Assembly (NCBI RefSeq): GCF_016902445.1
Contig: NZ_JACSNX010000019.1
Coordinates: 1 to 52,437, forward strand
Length of the DNA stretch: 52,437 nt
Direction of reading: 5' to 3'
Source of the DNA: Oscillibacter valericigenes
Lineage (GTDB): Bacteria; Bacillota; Clostridia; Oscillospirales; Oscillospiraceae
Shown one piece after another: positions 1 through 6,660 of this stretch (position 1 is its first letter; each line of letters begins with the position of its first letter). The position numbers were made by a program, and so were the translations under genes. Below the pieces are notes generated by a model, which had not been told where the DNA came from, did not search any database, and was given only the letters and a program-made list of their open reading frames with translations.

Positions 1-28
1 GCACGGAGGGCCACTGCACCGGAGTGCG

Positions 29-166
29 CCCAAGCGCCCTTTTCTTTTGGACCGTGCACGGCCCGTTTTCTTTTCGGGCAAGACCGAAAAGAAAATGGGG
101 GGTGCATCCCCGCTGGACAAGCCCCCTGCGGGAGCAGACACCCCCGCGGCCGCCGTCCGGCGGCCC
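29..166 (+). repeat. R1 repeat, copy 1 (covarying hairpin plus possible pseudoknot)
   Basis: First of four R1 copies. A 12-bp perfect hairpin (66-77 with 84-95, loop GCAAGA) is preceded by a palindromic CCGTGCACGG. It is followed by a conserved G6 run, CCCCGC, GCCCCC and GCGGGAG. In that order the G run can pair with GCCCCC while CCCGC pairs with GCGGG, which is a pseudoknot topology. The same layout is found at 32645-32790 on this strand and at 32034-32155 and 51885-52090 on the other strand. Reading frames through it look spurious: they are rich in Pro, Arg and Gly and differ between copies. Whether it acts as RNA or DNA is not known. Confidence 0.75.
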
Positions 167-176
167 ACATCTCCCC

Positions 177-256
177 GGGCGGCAGATTGCCGCCCCTACG
201 GTCCCCGCATGGGTCCGGCGGAAATCCGGCGGGCGGACACACAGGTCCGCCCCTAC
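177..256. repeat. Two REP-like hairpins
   Basis: Two short GC-rich hairpins of one design lie in tandem. The first pairs GGGCGGCA (177-184) with TGCCGCCC (188-195). The second pairs GGGCGGAC (231-238) with GTCCGCCC (245-252). Each is followed by CTAC, so on the minus strand each reads GTAGGGGCGG and then folds back. This resembles REP-type intergenic palindromes seen in Clostridia (general knowledge). The second hairpin abuts the XRE gene, and its CTA at 253-255 is that gene's stop codon. Confidence 0.7.
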
Positions 257-453
257 CGCTCCCGGCAGACCAGCTCATCCAGCGACAGGTCGTAGAAGTC
301 CGCCAAGGCAATCAGCGTGGACAAAGCTGGCTCCCGCGAACCACGTTCGTAATTCCGATATCCGCGTTCCGTGATGCCAATGGCAACTGCTACATCTGTC
401 TGCTTGAGGCCCCGTTTTTCGCGTAAGTATAATAAATGTTCGGAGAAGGTCAT
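253..453 (-). CDS. XRE-family repressor (66 aa)
   Basis: A single-domain helix-turn-helix DNA-binding protein of the Cro/CI (XRE) type. The HTH covers about residues 5-60, with the recognition segment around GITERGYRNYERG and the usual ending ALADFYDLSLDEL. There is no effector or oligomerisation domain. The ATG at 453 is preceded by GGAAGGGG at a good distance. It is divergent from a small gene at 553, and the gap between them holds two palindromes with ACAGGAA/TTCCTGT-type arms that it probably binds, repressing the small gene and perhaps itself. The last codon joins a REP-like hairpin that supplies the TAG stop. It could be an antitoxin-like or a phage-remnant regulator; nothing in the sequence decides this. 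Confidence 0.85.
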   Translation of the reverse strand: MTFSEHLLYLREKRGLKQTDVAVAIGITERGYRNYERGSREPALSTLIALADFYDLSLDELVCRER

Positions 454-468
454 ACTTGCCCCTTCCTA

Positions 469-524
469 TTGACAGGAACATTTATTCCTGTTATACTTCA
501 TTTTAGATAGGAACAATCGTTCCT
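469..524 (+). promoter_or_regulatory. Promoter with two operators for the gene at 553
   Basis: TTGACA (469-474), a 17-bp spacer and TATACT (492-497) form a strong sigma-A type promoter. Palindrome O1, ACAGGAA-N6-TTCCTGT (472-491), fills the spacer. Palindrome O2, AGGAA-N6-TTCCT (509-524), lies just after the expected start of transcription, with centres 35 bp apart. Repressor bound at both sites would block initiation. The adjacent XRE protein is the obvious candidate. Confidence 0.8.
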
Positions 525-552
525 GTCAATCAACATTTTAGGAGTGAAATCT

Positions 553-798
553 ATGTCCGATTACATCGACATCCTGCTCTCCGCTCTGGAAGAGGAGATG
601 TATTCCCACCTGGGCAAGGATTACTTCCTGGCCTCCCAGCGGGAGGACCAGGCCGCCGACGCCCTGCGGGCCACGCTGTCCGCCGACCAGAACGACCTGT
701 TCGACGCCTACGAATCCGCCCGGAACGACACTGCCGGCGCCTATCAGGACGCCTACGCCCGCCGGGCCTTCCTCCTGGCCAGGGCCGTCTACCGTTAG
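553..798 (+). CDS. Small acidic helical protein of unknown function (81 aa)
   Basis: Unrecognised protein, predicted to be nearly all alpha-helical, acidic in its first half and ending in an Ala/Arg-rich helix (YARRAFLLARAVYR). There is no signal peptide or membrane segment. The ATG at 553 is chosen because AGGAGTG lies 7 nt upstream; the in-frame GTG at 544 overlaps that site. The promoter carries two operators and is divergent from an XRE repressor, so it should be expressed only on derepression. Its stop overlaps the 3' end of miaB, on the opposite strand, by 4 bp. It faintly resembles small helical Clostridial proteins annotated as DUF6809, which I cannot confirm. Confidence 0.75.
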   Translation: MSDYIDILLSALEEEMYSHLGKDYFLASQREDQAADALRATLSADQNDLFDAYESARNDTAGAYQDAYARRAFLLARAVYR

Positions 799-2207
799 AC
801 CGCCTCGCCGTACAGCGCCCAGGTGTTGCTGCCGGTGACGGTCACGTCGATGAACTGCCCGATCAGGGCCTTGTCTCCCTTCAGCCGCACCAGGCGGTTG
901 CCCTCCGTCCGGGAGGTGAGGGGGAATTCCGGATCGTCGCTCTCGCCGTCCACCAGCACCCGGACCGTTTTGCCCACGTAGGCGGCGTGGAGCTTGGCGG
1001 ACATGTGGTTCTGGACCTCCAGCAGCTTGTCGAACCACGTCTGCTTCTCCGCCCGGGTGGCCGGGTCCGGCATCTCCGCCGCCTTGGTGCCGGGCCGGGG
1101 GGAGTAGATAAAGGTGAACAGGGCGTCGAACCCCACCTCCTCCACCAGGGACACCGTGTCCATGGCCTCCGCCTCCGTCTCGCCGGGGAAGCCGATGATG
1201 ACGTCGGAGGTCAATACCAGCCCCGGCATGACGCTCTTGGCGTAGTTCACCAGGTCCAGATACTGCTGCCGGGTGTACCGGCGGTTCATCTCTTTGAGGA
1301 CCCGGTCGTTGCCGGACTGGAAGGGCAGGTGCAGCTGCTTGGCCACATGGGGGCTGGCGGCCATCACGTCAAAGAGCCGCTTGGTGGCATCCTTGGGGTG
1401 GCTGGACATGAACCGGATCAGGTACTCCCCGGGGATCTTGTCGATGTCCGCCAGCAGGTCCGGGAAGTGGTAGTCCAGGTCCAGGTCGTTGCCGTAGGAG
1501 TTCACGTTCTGGCCCAGCAGGGTGATGTCCTTGTACCCCGCCTCCACCAGCTGCCGGACCTCCTCCAGCACGCACTGGGGGTCCCGGCTCCGCTCCCGGC
1601 CCCGGACGTAGGGCACGATGCAGTAGGAGCAGAAGTTGTTGCACCCGTACATGATGGAGACCCAGGCCTTCACGCCCTTCTCCCGCACCACGGGGATGCC
1701 CTCGGCGATGGTGCCGTGCTCGTCCTGGACGGAGAAGACCCGCTTGTGGGTCTCATACACCTGCCAGAGAAGCTCCGGGAACTTCCACAGGGCCTGGGGT
1801 CCGAACACCAGGTCCACGTGGGGATAGGACTTGCGGATCCGCTCCGACACCCGGGGCTCCTGGGCCATGCAGCCGCACAGGGCGATGACCTGCTCCGGGT
1901 TCTCCTTTTTCGTGTGGGTCAGGGCGCCCAGGTTGCCGAACACCCGGTCCTCCGCGTGCTCCCGGATGGCGCAGGTGTTCAGGATCACCAGGTCCGCCTC
2001 TTTCGGGTCCTGGGTGAAGGTGAAGCCGCAGTCCGCCAGCATGCCCATCAGCTTCTGGCCGTCCGCCACGTTCTGCTGGCAGCCGAAGGTGTCCACGCAG
2101 GCCACGGGGTGGGCCTCCCGGGATGCGAACATGGCGCGGATCTTTTCCTCAAACTCCCGCTGGCGGTCCAGGTCCGCCTGGGGGATCAGTACGTTCTTTC
2201 GTTCCAA
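795..2207 (-). CDS. miaB: tRNA-2-methylthio-N6-dimethylallyladenosine synthase MiaB
   Basis: A radical-SAM methylthiotransferase that adds the 2-methylthio group to i6A37 of tRNAs. From the N-terminus it has a UPF0004 domain with cluster cysteines at about 43, 79 and 113 (TFGCQQN, NTCAIRE, CGCMAQ), then the radical-SAM core with CNNFCSYC (Cys 189, 193 and 196), then a TRAM-like C-terminus. The 470-aa length is normal for the family. No ATG lies near the expected start. TTG at 2207 is preferred because GGAGGA sits 6 nt upstream; a TTG at 2222 overlaps that site. It is transcribed alone from the promoter at 2245-2273, and its 3' end overlaps the small plus-strand gene by 4 bp. Confidence 0.95.
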   Translation of the reverse strand: MERKNVLIPQADLDRQREFEEKIRAMFASREAHPVACVDTFGCQQNVADGQKLMGMLADCGFTFTQDPKEADLVILNTCAIREHAEDRVFGNLGALTHTKKENPEQVIALCGCMAQEPRVSERIRKSYPHVDLVFGPQALWKFPELLWQVYETHKRVFSVQDEHGTIAEGIPVVREKGVKAWVSIMYGCNNFCSYCIVPYVRGRERSRDPQCVLEEVRQLVEAGYKDITLLGQNVNSYGNDLDLDYHFPDLLADIDKIPGEYLIRFMSSHPKDATKRLFDVMAASPHVAKQLHLPFQSGNDRVLKEMNRRYTRQQYLDLVNYAKSVMPGLVLTSDVIIGFPGETEAEAMDTVSLVEEVGFDALFTFIYSPRPGTKAAEMPDPATRAEKQTWFDKLLEVQNHMSAKLHAAYVGKTVRVLVDGESDDPEFPLTSRTEGNRLVRLKGDKALIGQFIDVTVTGSNTWALYGEAV

Positions 2208-2244
2208 ATCCGGTTCCTCCAAATGCAGATACTTTAACTAAAAT

Positions 2245-2273
2245 ATCATAGCACACCAGCCCCGAAAGCACAA
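2245..2273 (-). promoter_or_regulatory. miaB promoter
   Basis: Reading the minus strand, TTGTGC (2273-2268), a 17-bp spacer and TATGAT (2250-2245) precede miaB. The TATGAT element is good; the -35 matches 4 of 6 positions. Confidence 0.6.
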
Positions 2274-2306
2274 GATAAAACCCGGCCGCCCGGGCTTTTT
2301 CCGGCC

Positions 2307-2350
2307 CGGAAAAGAAAAGAGCGGAGAGCGGCTTCCGCCGCTCTCCGCTC
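2307..2350 (-). terminator. Terminator of the HPr-like gene
   Basis: A perfect 14-bp stem (2319-2332 with 2337-2350, loop TTCC) is followed on the minus strand by TCTTTTCTTTT. It lies 10 nt after the stop of the HPr-like gene and separates it from miaB. Confidence 0.85.
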
Positions 2351-2360
2351 CTGTATGGGC

Positions 2361-2582
2361 TTACTCCATGCGGTCCACCAGGCGGGAAAACCGCTTGGGG
2401 TTCACATTGTCCTCAGCCACCACCCGGACGCGCTGGCCCACCAGGCTCAGAAGGCCCAGCAGGGACCGTGCGTCCAGCATCACCGTGTCAGTACTCAGCC
2501 ACACCTCATAGGGAGCTTTACTGGCCAACAGGTTGATCTTCTCAGCCTGCTCCGGCGTTTTGATCTCAATCATTCTGTTCAT
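2361..2582 (-). CDS. HPr-like protein lacking the phosphorylatable histidine (73 aa)
   Basis: A small protein with the HPr fold pattern: a first strand, a helix (about residues 10-22), a strand pair, then the characteristic ARSLLGLLSLVGQRVRVVAED segment, which aligns with the Ser46 helix and last strand of HPr. The active-site motif (LHARP) is absent and the length (73 aa) is below the usual 85-90, so a phosphotransferase role is unlikely. It may be a regulatory or binding relative. The ATG at 2582 has AAGGAGG upstream; a longer in-frame reading to 2660 has no such site. It has its own promoter (2631-2660) and terminator. Confidence 0.75.
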   Translation of the reverse strand: MNRMIEIKTPEQAEKINLLASKAPYEVWLSTDTVMLDARSLLGLLSLVGQRVRVVAEDNVNPKRFSRLVDRME

Positions 2583-2630
2583 CGTATTCCTCCTTTTCTG
2601 AGATGAAACGGTTTCTCTTGAGCGGCTCAT

Positions 2631-2660
2631 ATTGTAGCAGGGAACCGCCCTTTCCGTCAA
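2631..2660 (-). promoter_or_regulatory. Promoter of the HPr-like gene
   Basis: On the minus strand TTGACG (2660-2655), an 18-bp spacer and TACAAT (2636-2631) lie about 50 bp ahead of the start codon. Both boxes match the vegetative consensus at 5 of 6 positions. Confidence 0.65.
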
Positions 2661-2831
2661 TAAGCGTTTTTCTCAGAAATATTGCAGGTAATCGTTTTCC
2701 TATTTGTATATTGTCACAACAGACCGCTCAATATTCCATATTTCTACAGTTTTCAAACGTCAGAGGTCATTCCTCCCGGGCGGCTGAGCCGAAAGCGAGC
2801 CCCGCCGGCACCGGCTGCGGCGGGGCTGGGT

Positions 2832-3536
2832 TCAAAGGTCCTGCAGGATCGCCGGCAGATCCGCCGGATGGGCGGCCACGGCATCCGCGTCCGCCAGATC
2901 CGCCGCCGGGGCGCCGCCCCAGGCGGCGGCCACGCAGACCACCTCGGCTGTCCGGCCCAGGGCCCGGAGGGCCGCCTGGGCATTGCGGCCGAAGGCGATG
3001 TCCCCGGCGTGGTCCCCGATGTAGGCGAAGCGCCCCTCCCGGAGCCCCAGATGGTCCAGGCAGGCCAGAAAGGCGGCGGGGTCCGGCTTCTGATGGGCGA
3101 AGTCCACGTCCGCGTGGCCCACCACGGCGGCGAAATGGGCCGCCGCTCCGTGGGCGGCCAGGGCGGAGAGAATGTTCTCCCGGTCATTCTGGGAGCAGAT
3201 GCCCATGGGCGCCAGGGCCGCCAGCCGGGGCAGGACCTCCGTCAGCCCGTCGAACAGGGGCGGCAGGGTCCGGTCCGCCAGCTGGCAGGGGCCCCACAGG
3301 GCGCCGGCCTCGTCCAGCCGGTCCACCGGGACGTGCAGGGCGTGCCGGTACAGCTCCCGCCAGTTGCGCCAGCGGTAGTTGGCGGCCTGATAGGCGGCCA
3401 GGGAGGTCAGGGCCTCCGGCAGGGGGTCCAGCAGGGCCGGGTCCAGGCGGGCCAGGACGGCCCTGGTGACGGCCAGGTTCTTCACCGGCGTGTTGGCCAG
3501 GGTGCCGTCATAGTCCCAGAGAATGGCTGTGAACAT
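2832..3536 (-). CDS. HAD-superfamily hydrolase
   Basis: A HAD phosphatase of 234 aa, similar in plan to phosphoglycolate phosphatase or beta-phosphoglucomutase. Motif I is DYDGTL (residues 8-13, Asp8 nucleophile), a helical cap occupies about 20-90, motif II is CSQND, motif III is KPDP and motif IV is GDHAGD. The substrate cannot be read from the sequence. The start at 3536 follows AAGGAGG. It lies 12 nt after the XRE gene at 3549-3752, so the two are probably co-transcribed and share the divergent regulatory region. A GC-rich hairpin (about 2800-2830) follows, without a clear T tract. Confidence 0.88.
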   Translation of the reverse strand: MFTAILWDYDGTLANTPVKNLAVTRAVLARLDPALLDPLPEALTSLAAYQAANYRWRNWRELYRHALHVPVDRLDEAGALWGPCQLADRTLPPLFDGLTEVLPRLAALAPMGICSQNDRENILSALAAHGAAAHFAAVVGHADVDFAHQKPDPAAFLACLDHLGLREGRFAYIGDHAGDIAFGRNAQAALRALGRTAEVVCVAAAWGGAPAADLADADAVAAHPADLPAILQDL

Positions 3537-3548
3537 GGAAACCTCCTT

Positions 3549-3752
3549 CTACCGCCTGTCCGTGCGGCCCATCAGATAATCGACACTGACGCCGTAAAGG
3601 TCCGCCAACTTCATAAACATTTCAGCGGGAACATTGATTTTCCCCAGCTCATATTTGGAGTACGTTGTCTGCTTGATTCCAAGCTGTTCTGCCACATACT
3701 CCTGCGTCCAATCTTTGTCCTCCCGCAAATCACGAATCCGAGAAAATACCAT
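3549..3752 (-). CDS. XRE-family repressor (67 aa)
   Basis: A second stand-alone Cro/CI-type HTH protein. The helix-turn-helix spans about residues 16-42 (TQEYVAEQLGIKQTTYSKYE), and a short C-terminal tail ends in GRTDRR. Only the DNA-binding domain is present. The ATG at 3752 follows GGGTGAT. It faces the small gene at 3845, and the gap carries two identical AATAGTC-N7-GACTATT palindromes over the opposite promoter, so autoregulated repression is likely. It resembles the 253-453 repressor in size and arrangement but differs in sequence and operator. The HAD gene follows 12 nt downstream. Confidence 0.87.
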   Translation of the reverse strand: MVFSRIRDLREDKDWTQEYVAEQLGIKQTTYSKYELGKINVPAEMFMKLADLYGVSVDYLMGRTDRR

Positions 3753-3777
3753 TTTTTATCACCCATGTTCATCATAC

Positions 3778-3825
3778 AATAGTCACGATAAGACTATTGA
3801 CAAATAGTCGTATTGCGACTATTAT
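3778..3825 (+). promoter_or_regulatory. Promoter with twin operators for the gene at 3845
   Basis: TTGACA (3797-3802), a 17-bp spacer and TATTAT (3820-3825) form a near-consensus promoter. Two exact inverted repeats AATAGTC-N7-GACTATT occupy 3778-3798 and 3803-3823, with centres 25 bp apart, covering both the -35 and the -10. This is a typical double operator for a dimeric repressor, presumably the divergent XRE protein. Confidence 0.87.
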
Positions 3826-3844
3826 TTCTTGTGAGGTGATGAAA

Positions 3845-4096
3845 ATGGCCGTATACGAAAAGAGGGACGACGTGTACCGCGGCTCCTGCGGCCGCTTTAC
3901 CCGGCATTACATCTGGTACGTGCCGCCCTGCTCCCCGGGCGCCGGACGCTTCATGCCCCTGGGGGTGGGTCACTGCGCCTATCCCCGGATCAAGGACCGG
4001 CGGGAAGGCCAGTCCTGCCCCCTGTGGGTCCCCCGCACGCCGGGCCAGGACCCGCCGGATGTCCGGCTGCCGGGCAAAAACGCGCCGGACCGCTGA
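3845..4096 (+). CDS. Small Cys/Pro-rich protein of unknown function (83 aa)
   Basis: Unrecognised protein rich in Pro, Gly, Arg and aromatic residues, with four cysteines (SCGRF, PPCSP, GHCAY, SCPLW). The cysteines could bind a metal or form disulfides, but no known finger pattern is evident. There is no signal peptide. The ATG at 3845 is preferred over that at 3839 because GAGGTG is 6 nt upstream of it. It is expressed from a strong promoter covered by two operators and is divergent from an XRE repressor. The stop codon falls inside the loop of the rluD terminator. The strong promoter and ribosome site support it, but the protein-level evidence is thin. Confidence 0.65.
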   Translation: MAVYEKRDDVYRGSCGRFTRHYIWYVPPCSPGAGRFMPLGVGHCAYPRIKDRREGQSCPLWVPRTPGQDPPDVRLPGKNAPDR

Positions 4097-4110
4097 CTGC
4101 GGTCCGGCGC
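4076..4110 (-). terminator. rluD terminator
   Basis: A perfect 12-bp stem (4082-4093 with 4099-4110, loop TGACT) is followed on the minus strand by TTTTT (4080-4076), just past the rluD stop. The same bases encode the last codons and stop of the convergent small gene. Confidence 0.85.
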
Positions 4111-4116
4111 CTCCTG

Positions 4117-5034
4117 CTATCTCCGGTTCTCCAGCTTCCGCAGCTGGGCCTGGAACTCCTCCGGCAGGCCGCACCACAGCTCCACCGGCTCCCCGGTCCG
4201 GGGGTGAAGGAACCGCAGCCCCACGGCGTGGAGGCACTGGCCCTGAAGCCCGGGCACGGGCTTTTTGTTTCCGTAGACGGTATCCCCCAGGATGGGGTGG
4301 CCGATATAGGCCATGTGGACCCGGATCTGATGGGTGCGGCCCGTCTCCAGACGGCACTCCACATACGTATAGCCGGGAAACCGCTCCAGCACGGACCAGT
4401 GGGTCACCGCGCTGCGGCCGTTCGCCACCACCGCCATCTTCTTCCGGTCCACCGGGTGGCGGCCGATGGGGGCGTCCACCGTGCCGCTGTCCTCCCGGAG
4501 ATTCCCCGCCACGATGCAGCGGTAGATACGGGCCAGGGTGTGGTCCTGGAGCTGGGATGCCAGACGCTGGTGGGCAAAGTCGTTTTTCGCCGCGATGATG
4601 AGGCCGGAGGTGTCCCGGTCGATCCGGTGGACGATGCCGGGCCGCAGCTCCCCGCCGATGCCGGAGAGGGAGTCCCCGCAGTGGTGGAGCAGGGCGTTCA
4701 CCAGCGTGCCGTCCGGGTGGCCGGGGGCCGGGTGGACCACCAGCCCCTTGGGCTTGTTCACCACGATGACGTCATCGTCCTCGTACACCACGTCCAGCGG
4801 GATGTCCTGGGGCGCCACGTCCACCGGGGCCGGGTCCGGCAGGGTGACGGCGACGGTCTCTCCCCCGGTCAGGCGGTAGTTTTTCGCCAGGGGCTTTCCG
4901 GCAAGGGTGACCCGGCCCTCCTCGCACAGCCGGGCGGCGGCGGAGCGGGTCACGTCCGGCAGCTGCCCGGCCAGCCAGGCGTCCAGCCGGCTGCCGGCGT
5001 CCTCAGATCCCGCTTGCAGCGTCCGCGTCTCCAT
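4117..5034 (-). CDS. rluD: RluD-type RNA pseudouridine synthase
   Basis: RluA/RluD-family pseudouridine synthase of 305 aa, acting on large-subunit rRNA (family knowledge). An N-terminal S4 RNA-binding domain (about residues 10-70) is followed by the catalytic domain, with HRIDRDTSGL carrying the catalytic Asp and the later GRTHQIRVH motif. Several paralogues usually exist, so the exact uridine targets are uncertain. The start METRT at 5034 lies inside the 3' end of lspA (32-bp overlap). A further in-frame extension to 5202 is only lspA read in another frame. lspA-rluD pairing is standard in Firmicutes. Confidence 0.92.
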   Translation of the reverse strand: METRTLQAGSEDAGSRLDAWLAGQLPDVTRSAAARLCEEGRVTLAGKPLAKNYRLTGGETVAVTLPDPAPVDVAPQDIPLDVVYEDDDVIVVNKPKGLVVHPAPGHPDGTLVNALLHHCGDSLSGIGGELRPGIVHRIDRDTSGLIIAAKNDFAHQRLASQLQDHTLARIYRCIVAGNLREDSGTVDAPIGRHPVDRKKMAVVANGRSAVTHWSVLERFPGYTYVECRLETGRTHQIRVHMAYIGHPILGDTVYGNKKPVPGLQGQCLHAVGLRFLHPRTGEPVELWCGLPEEFQAQLRKLENRR

Positions 5035-5509
5035 GGCCTCCGCCCTTCCTGTCATATTTCTCATAGAACCACAAGTAGTAAACGGCCCCCAGCAAAGCGC
5101 CGCACACCACGCAGATGTCCGCCACGTTGAACACCGGGTAAGAGGGCCAGAACTCCAGGTGGAACATGTCCACCACGTACCCCAGCCGCACCCGGTCGAC
5201 AATGTTCCCCAGGCCGCCGGAGAGGATCAGGAATCCCGCCATGACCCCCACAGGATGCCGGACGATCCGCCGGATCAGGATCACAGCCACCGCCGCAATG
5301 ATCACCCCGGTGATCGCCACCAGCAGCCACCGCATGCCGGCAAGGCTGGACCAGGCCGCCCCGTAGTTGTGGACGGTCCGCAGCTCCACCAGGCCGGGCA
5401 GCAGCGGCTGGGCTTCGCCCAGGGGGATGTGGACGGTGACATAGTGCTTCACCCACTGGTCCAGGCCCAGCAGGGCCAGTGCCAGTGCGGTGCAAAGGGC
5501 ATACAGCAT
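5003..5509 (-). CDS. lspA: Lipoprotein signal peptidase (signal peptidase II)
   Basis: An integral membrane aspartyl protease that removes signal peptides from prolipoproteins. The 168 aa contain four hydrophobic segments. The conserved family motifs are present: LDQWVK near the N-terminus, HNYGAAWS, GGLGNIVDR (first catalytic Asp) and FNVADICV (second catalytic Asp). The C-terminus overlaps the rluD start, and an acyltransferase gene ends-to-start 10 nt upstream, so the three are probably one transcript. A lipoprotein substrate candidate, the NagZ-like protein, is in the same window. Confidence 0.95.
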   Translation of the reverse strand: MLYALCTALALALLGLDQWVKHYVTVHIPLGEAQPLLPGLVELRTVHNYGAAWSSLAGMRWLLVAITGVIIAAVAVILIRRIVRHPVGVMAGFLILSGGLGNIVDRVRLGYVVDMFHLEFWPSYPVFNVADICVVCGALLGAVYYLWFYEKYDRKGGGHGDADAASGI

Positions 5510-5519
5510 AATCTTCTCC

Positions 5520-6581
5520 TCAAATCAGATAGGTTTTTACCACCGGCACCCGCCGGAGGACCAGCCACACCAGAAAGCCGCCCCCGAAGGCCGCGGCCGC
5601 CAGCAGCGGCACCGCCCAGACGGGCGGCAGAAGTCCGGCGGCGAGGCCTCTGCCCGCCAGGAACTCCAGGAAGAACAGGTGGGTCAGGTAGATGCAGAAG
5701 GACGCCTTGGAAACCGTCTCCGCCAGGGGCCAGCGGTCCCGGTCCTGCCACCGGGAGACGCAGAAGCCGTACAGTCCCGCCGCCTGCAGGCAGACGCCGG
5801 GGGCGCTCCCCTGGAGGAACACCTGATACAGCTTCCCGGTCTTGACGGAGGCAATCAGCGTCAGGCCGAAGGTCAGCGCCGTGCCCGCTATGTACAGCCA
5901 GACGAAGGTCCAGGGCCTGTGGCGGGGCGCCTCCTGAGTCAGGACGTAGCCCAGCACGCCGTAGCCCACGGCGCCCCAGGTGAGATTGATGGGGTACTGT
6001 GCGGGGATCCCGCCGATGAGGGACAGGGGCGGGAAGAACTTCAGCGTGGGGAGCAGGCACCCCAGCACAAACCAGATCCCCAGGGCGTAGTTCAGCAGCC
6101 GCCGGTCCGCCGATGCCACGAACCGGCGGGTCAGGGGCAGCACCGCGTACACCAGCAGGATGATATGGAGGTAATAGAGATGGTTCTTGTGATGGAACAG
6201 CACCAGGTCCGCCGCCGCCCGCCGGATGGCCGTCAGTTCCAGCACGCCCGCAGCGCGCCAGCCCCGCAGCAGATCCATGCCTTTGTAGGCCGCCGCCCAG
6301 AAAAACAGGGCCGCCAGAATGCGGGGGATGTACTTCGTCCATACCCGCCGGATGGTGACCTCCTTCTCCGGCGGCAGCAGCAGCGCGCCGCTGCACAGGA
6401 AAAACACCGGCACGGCGCTCCGCAGCAGGCAGTTCCAGAACAGGGCGGACGTCCACCCAAAGGACCCCGGCGCCCCGGCAAAGCCCCCGGCGGCGGAGGT
6501 GTGGATCAGCAGCGTGCCGAAGATCGCCGCGGTCTTGGCGGCGTCCACCGGCACGCTGCGGCGCTGTGTCAGCGTCTGCAT
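5520..6581 (-). CDS. Membrane acyltransferase (acyltransferase 3 family)
   Basis: A polytopic membrane protein of 353 aa with about ten hydrophobic segments and the early ..LIHTSA and SGALLLP blocks typical of acyltransferase family 3 (OafA/WecH-like). Members O- or N-acylate cell-surface sugars, peptidoglycan or lipids. The conserved early His (LIHTS) is present; the acceptor cannot be inferred. The start MQTLT at 6581 follows GAGGGAGA, and the reading frame further upstream crosses the promoter. It leads an operon with lspA and rluD. Confidence 0.85.
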   Translation of the reverse strand: MQTLTQRRSVPVDAAKTAAIFGTLLIHTSAAGGFAGAPGSFGWTSALFWNCLLRSAVPVFFLCSGALLLPPEKEVTIRRVWTKYIPRILAALFFWAAAYKGMDLLRGWRAAGVLELTAIRRAAADLVLFHHKNHLYYLHIILLVYAVLPLTRRFVASADRRLLNYALGIWFVLGCLLPTLKFFPPLSLIGGIPAQYPINLTWGAVGYGVLGYVLTQEAPRHRPWTFVWLYIAGTALTFGLTLIASVKTGKLYQVFLQGSAPGVCLQAAGLYGFCVSRWQDRDRWPLAETVSKASFCIYLTHLFFLEFLAGRGLAAGLLPPVWAVPLLAAAAFGGGFLVWLVLRRVPVVKTYLI

Positions 6582-6623
6582 GGGACCATCTCCCTCATTG
6601 GACAGATCCGGTTTACCGACAAC

Positions 6624-6652
6624 AGTGTACACGGTTTGGCAGAAAAAAGCAA
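6624..6652 (-). promoter_or_regulatory. Promoter of the acyltransferase-lspA-rluD operon
   Basis: On the minus strand TTGCTT (6652-6647), a 17-bp spacer and TACACT (6629-6624) lie about 40 bp upstream of the acyltransferase start and just after the stop of the DedA-like gene. Confidence 0.55.
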
Positions 6653-6660
6653 CCGCCCCT

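Noticed and set aside
24..453. Overlapping open frames across the R1 and REP region
   Set aside because: They are Pro/Arg-rich, run through hairpins, lack ribosome sites and change frame between repeat copies.
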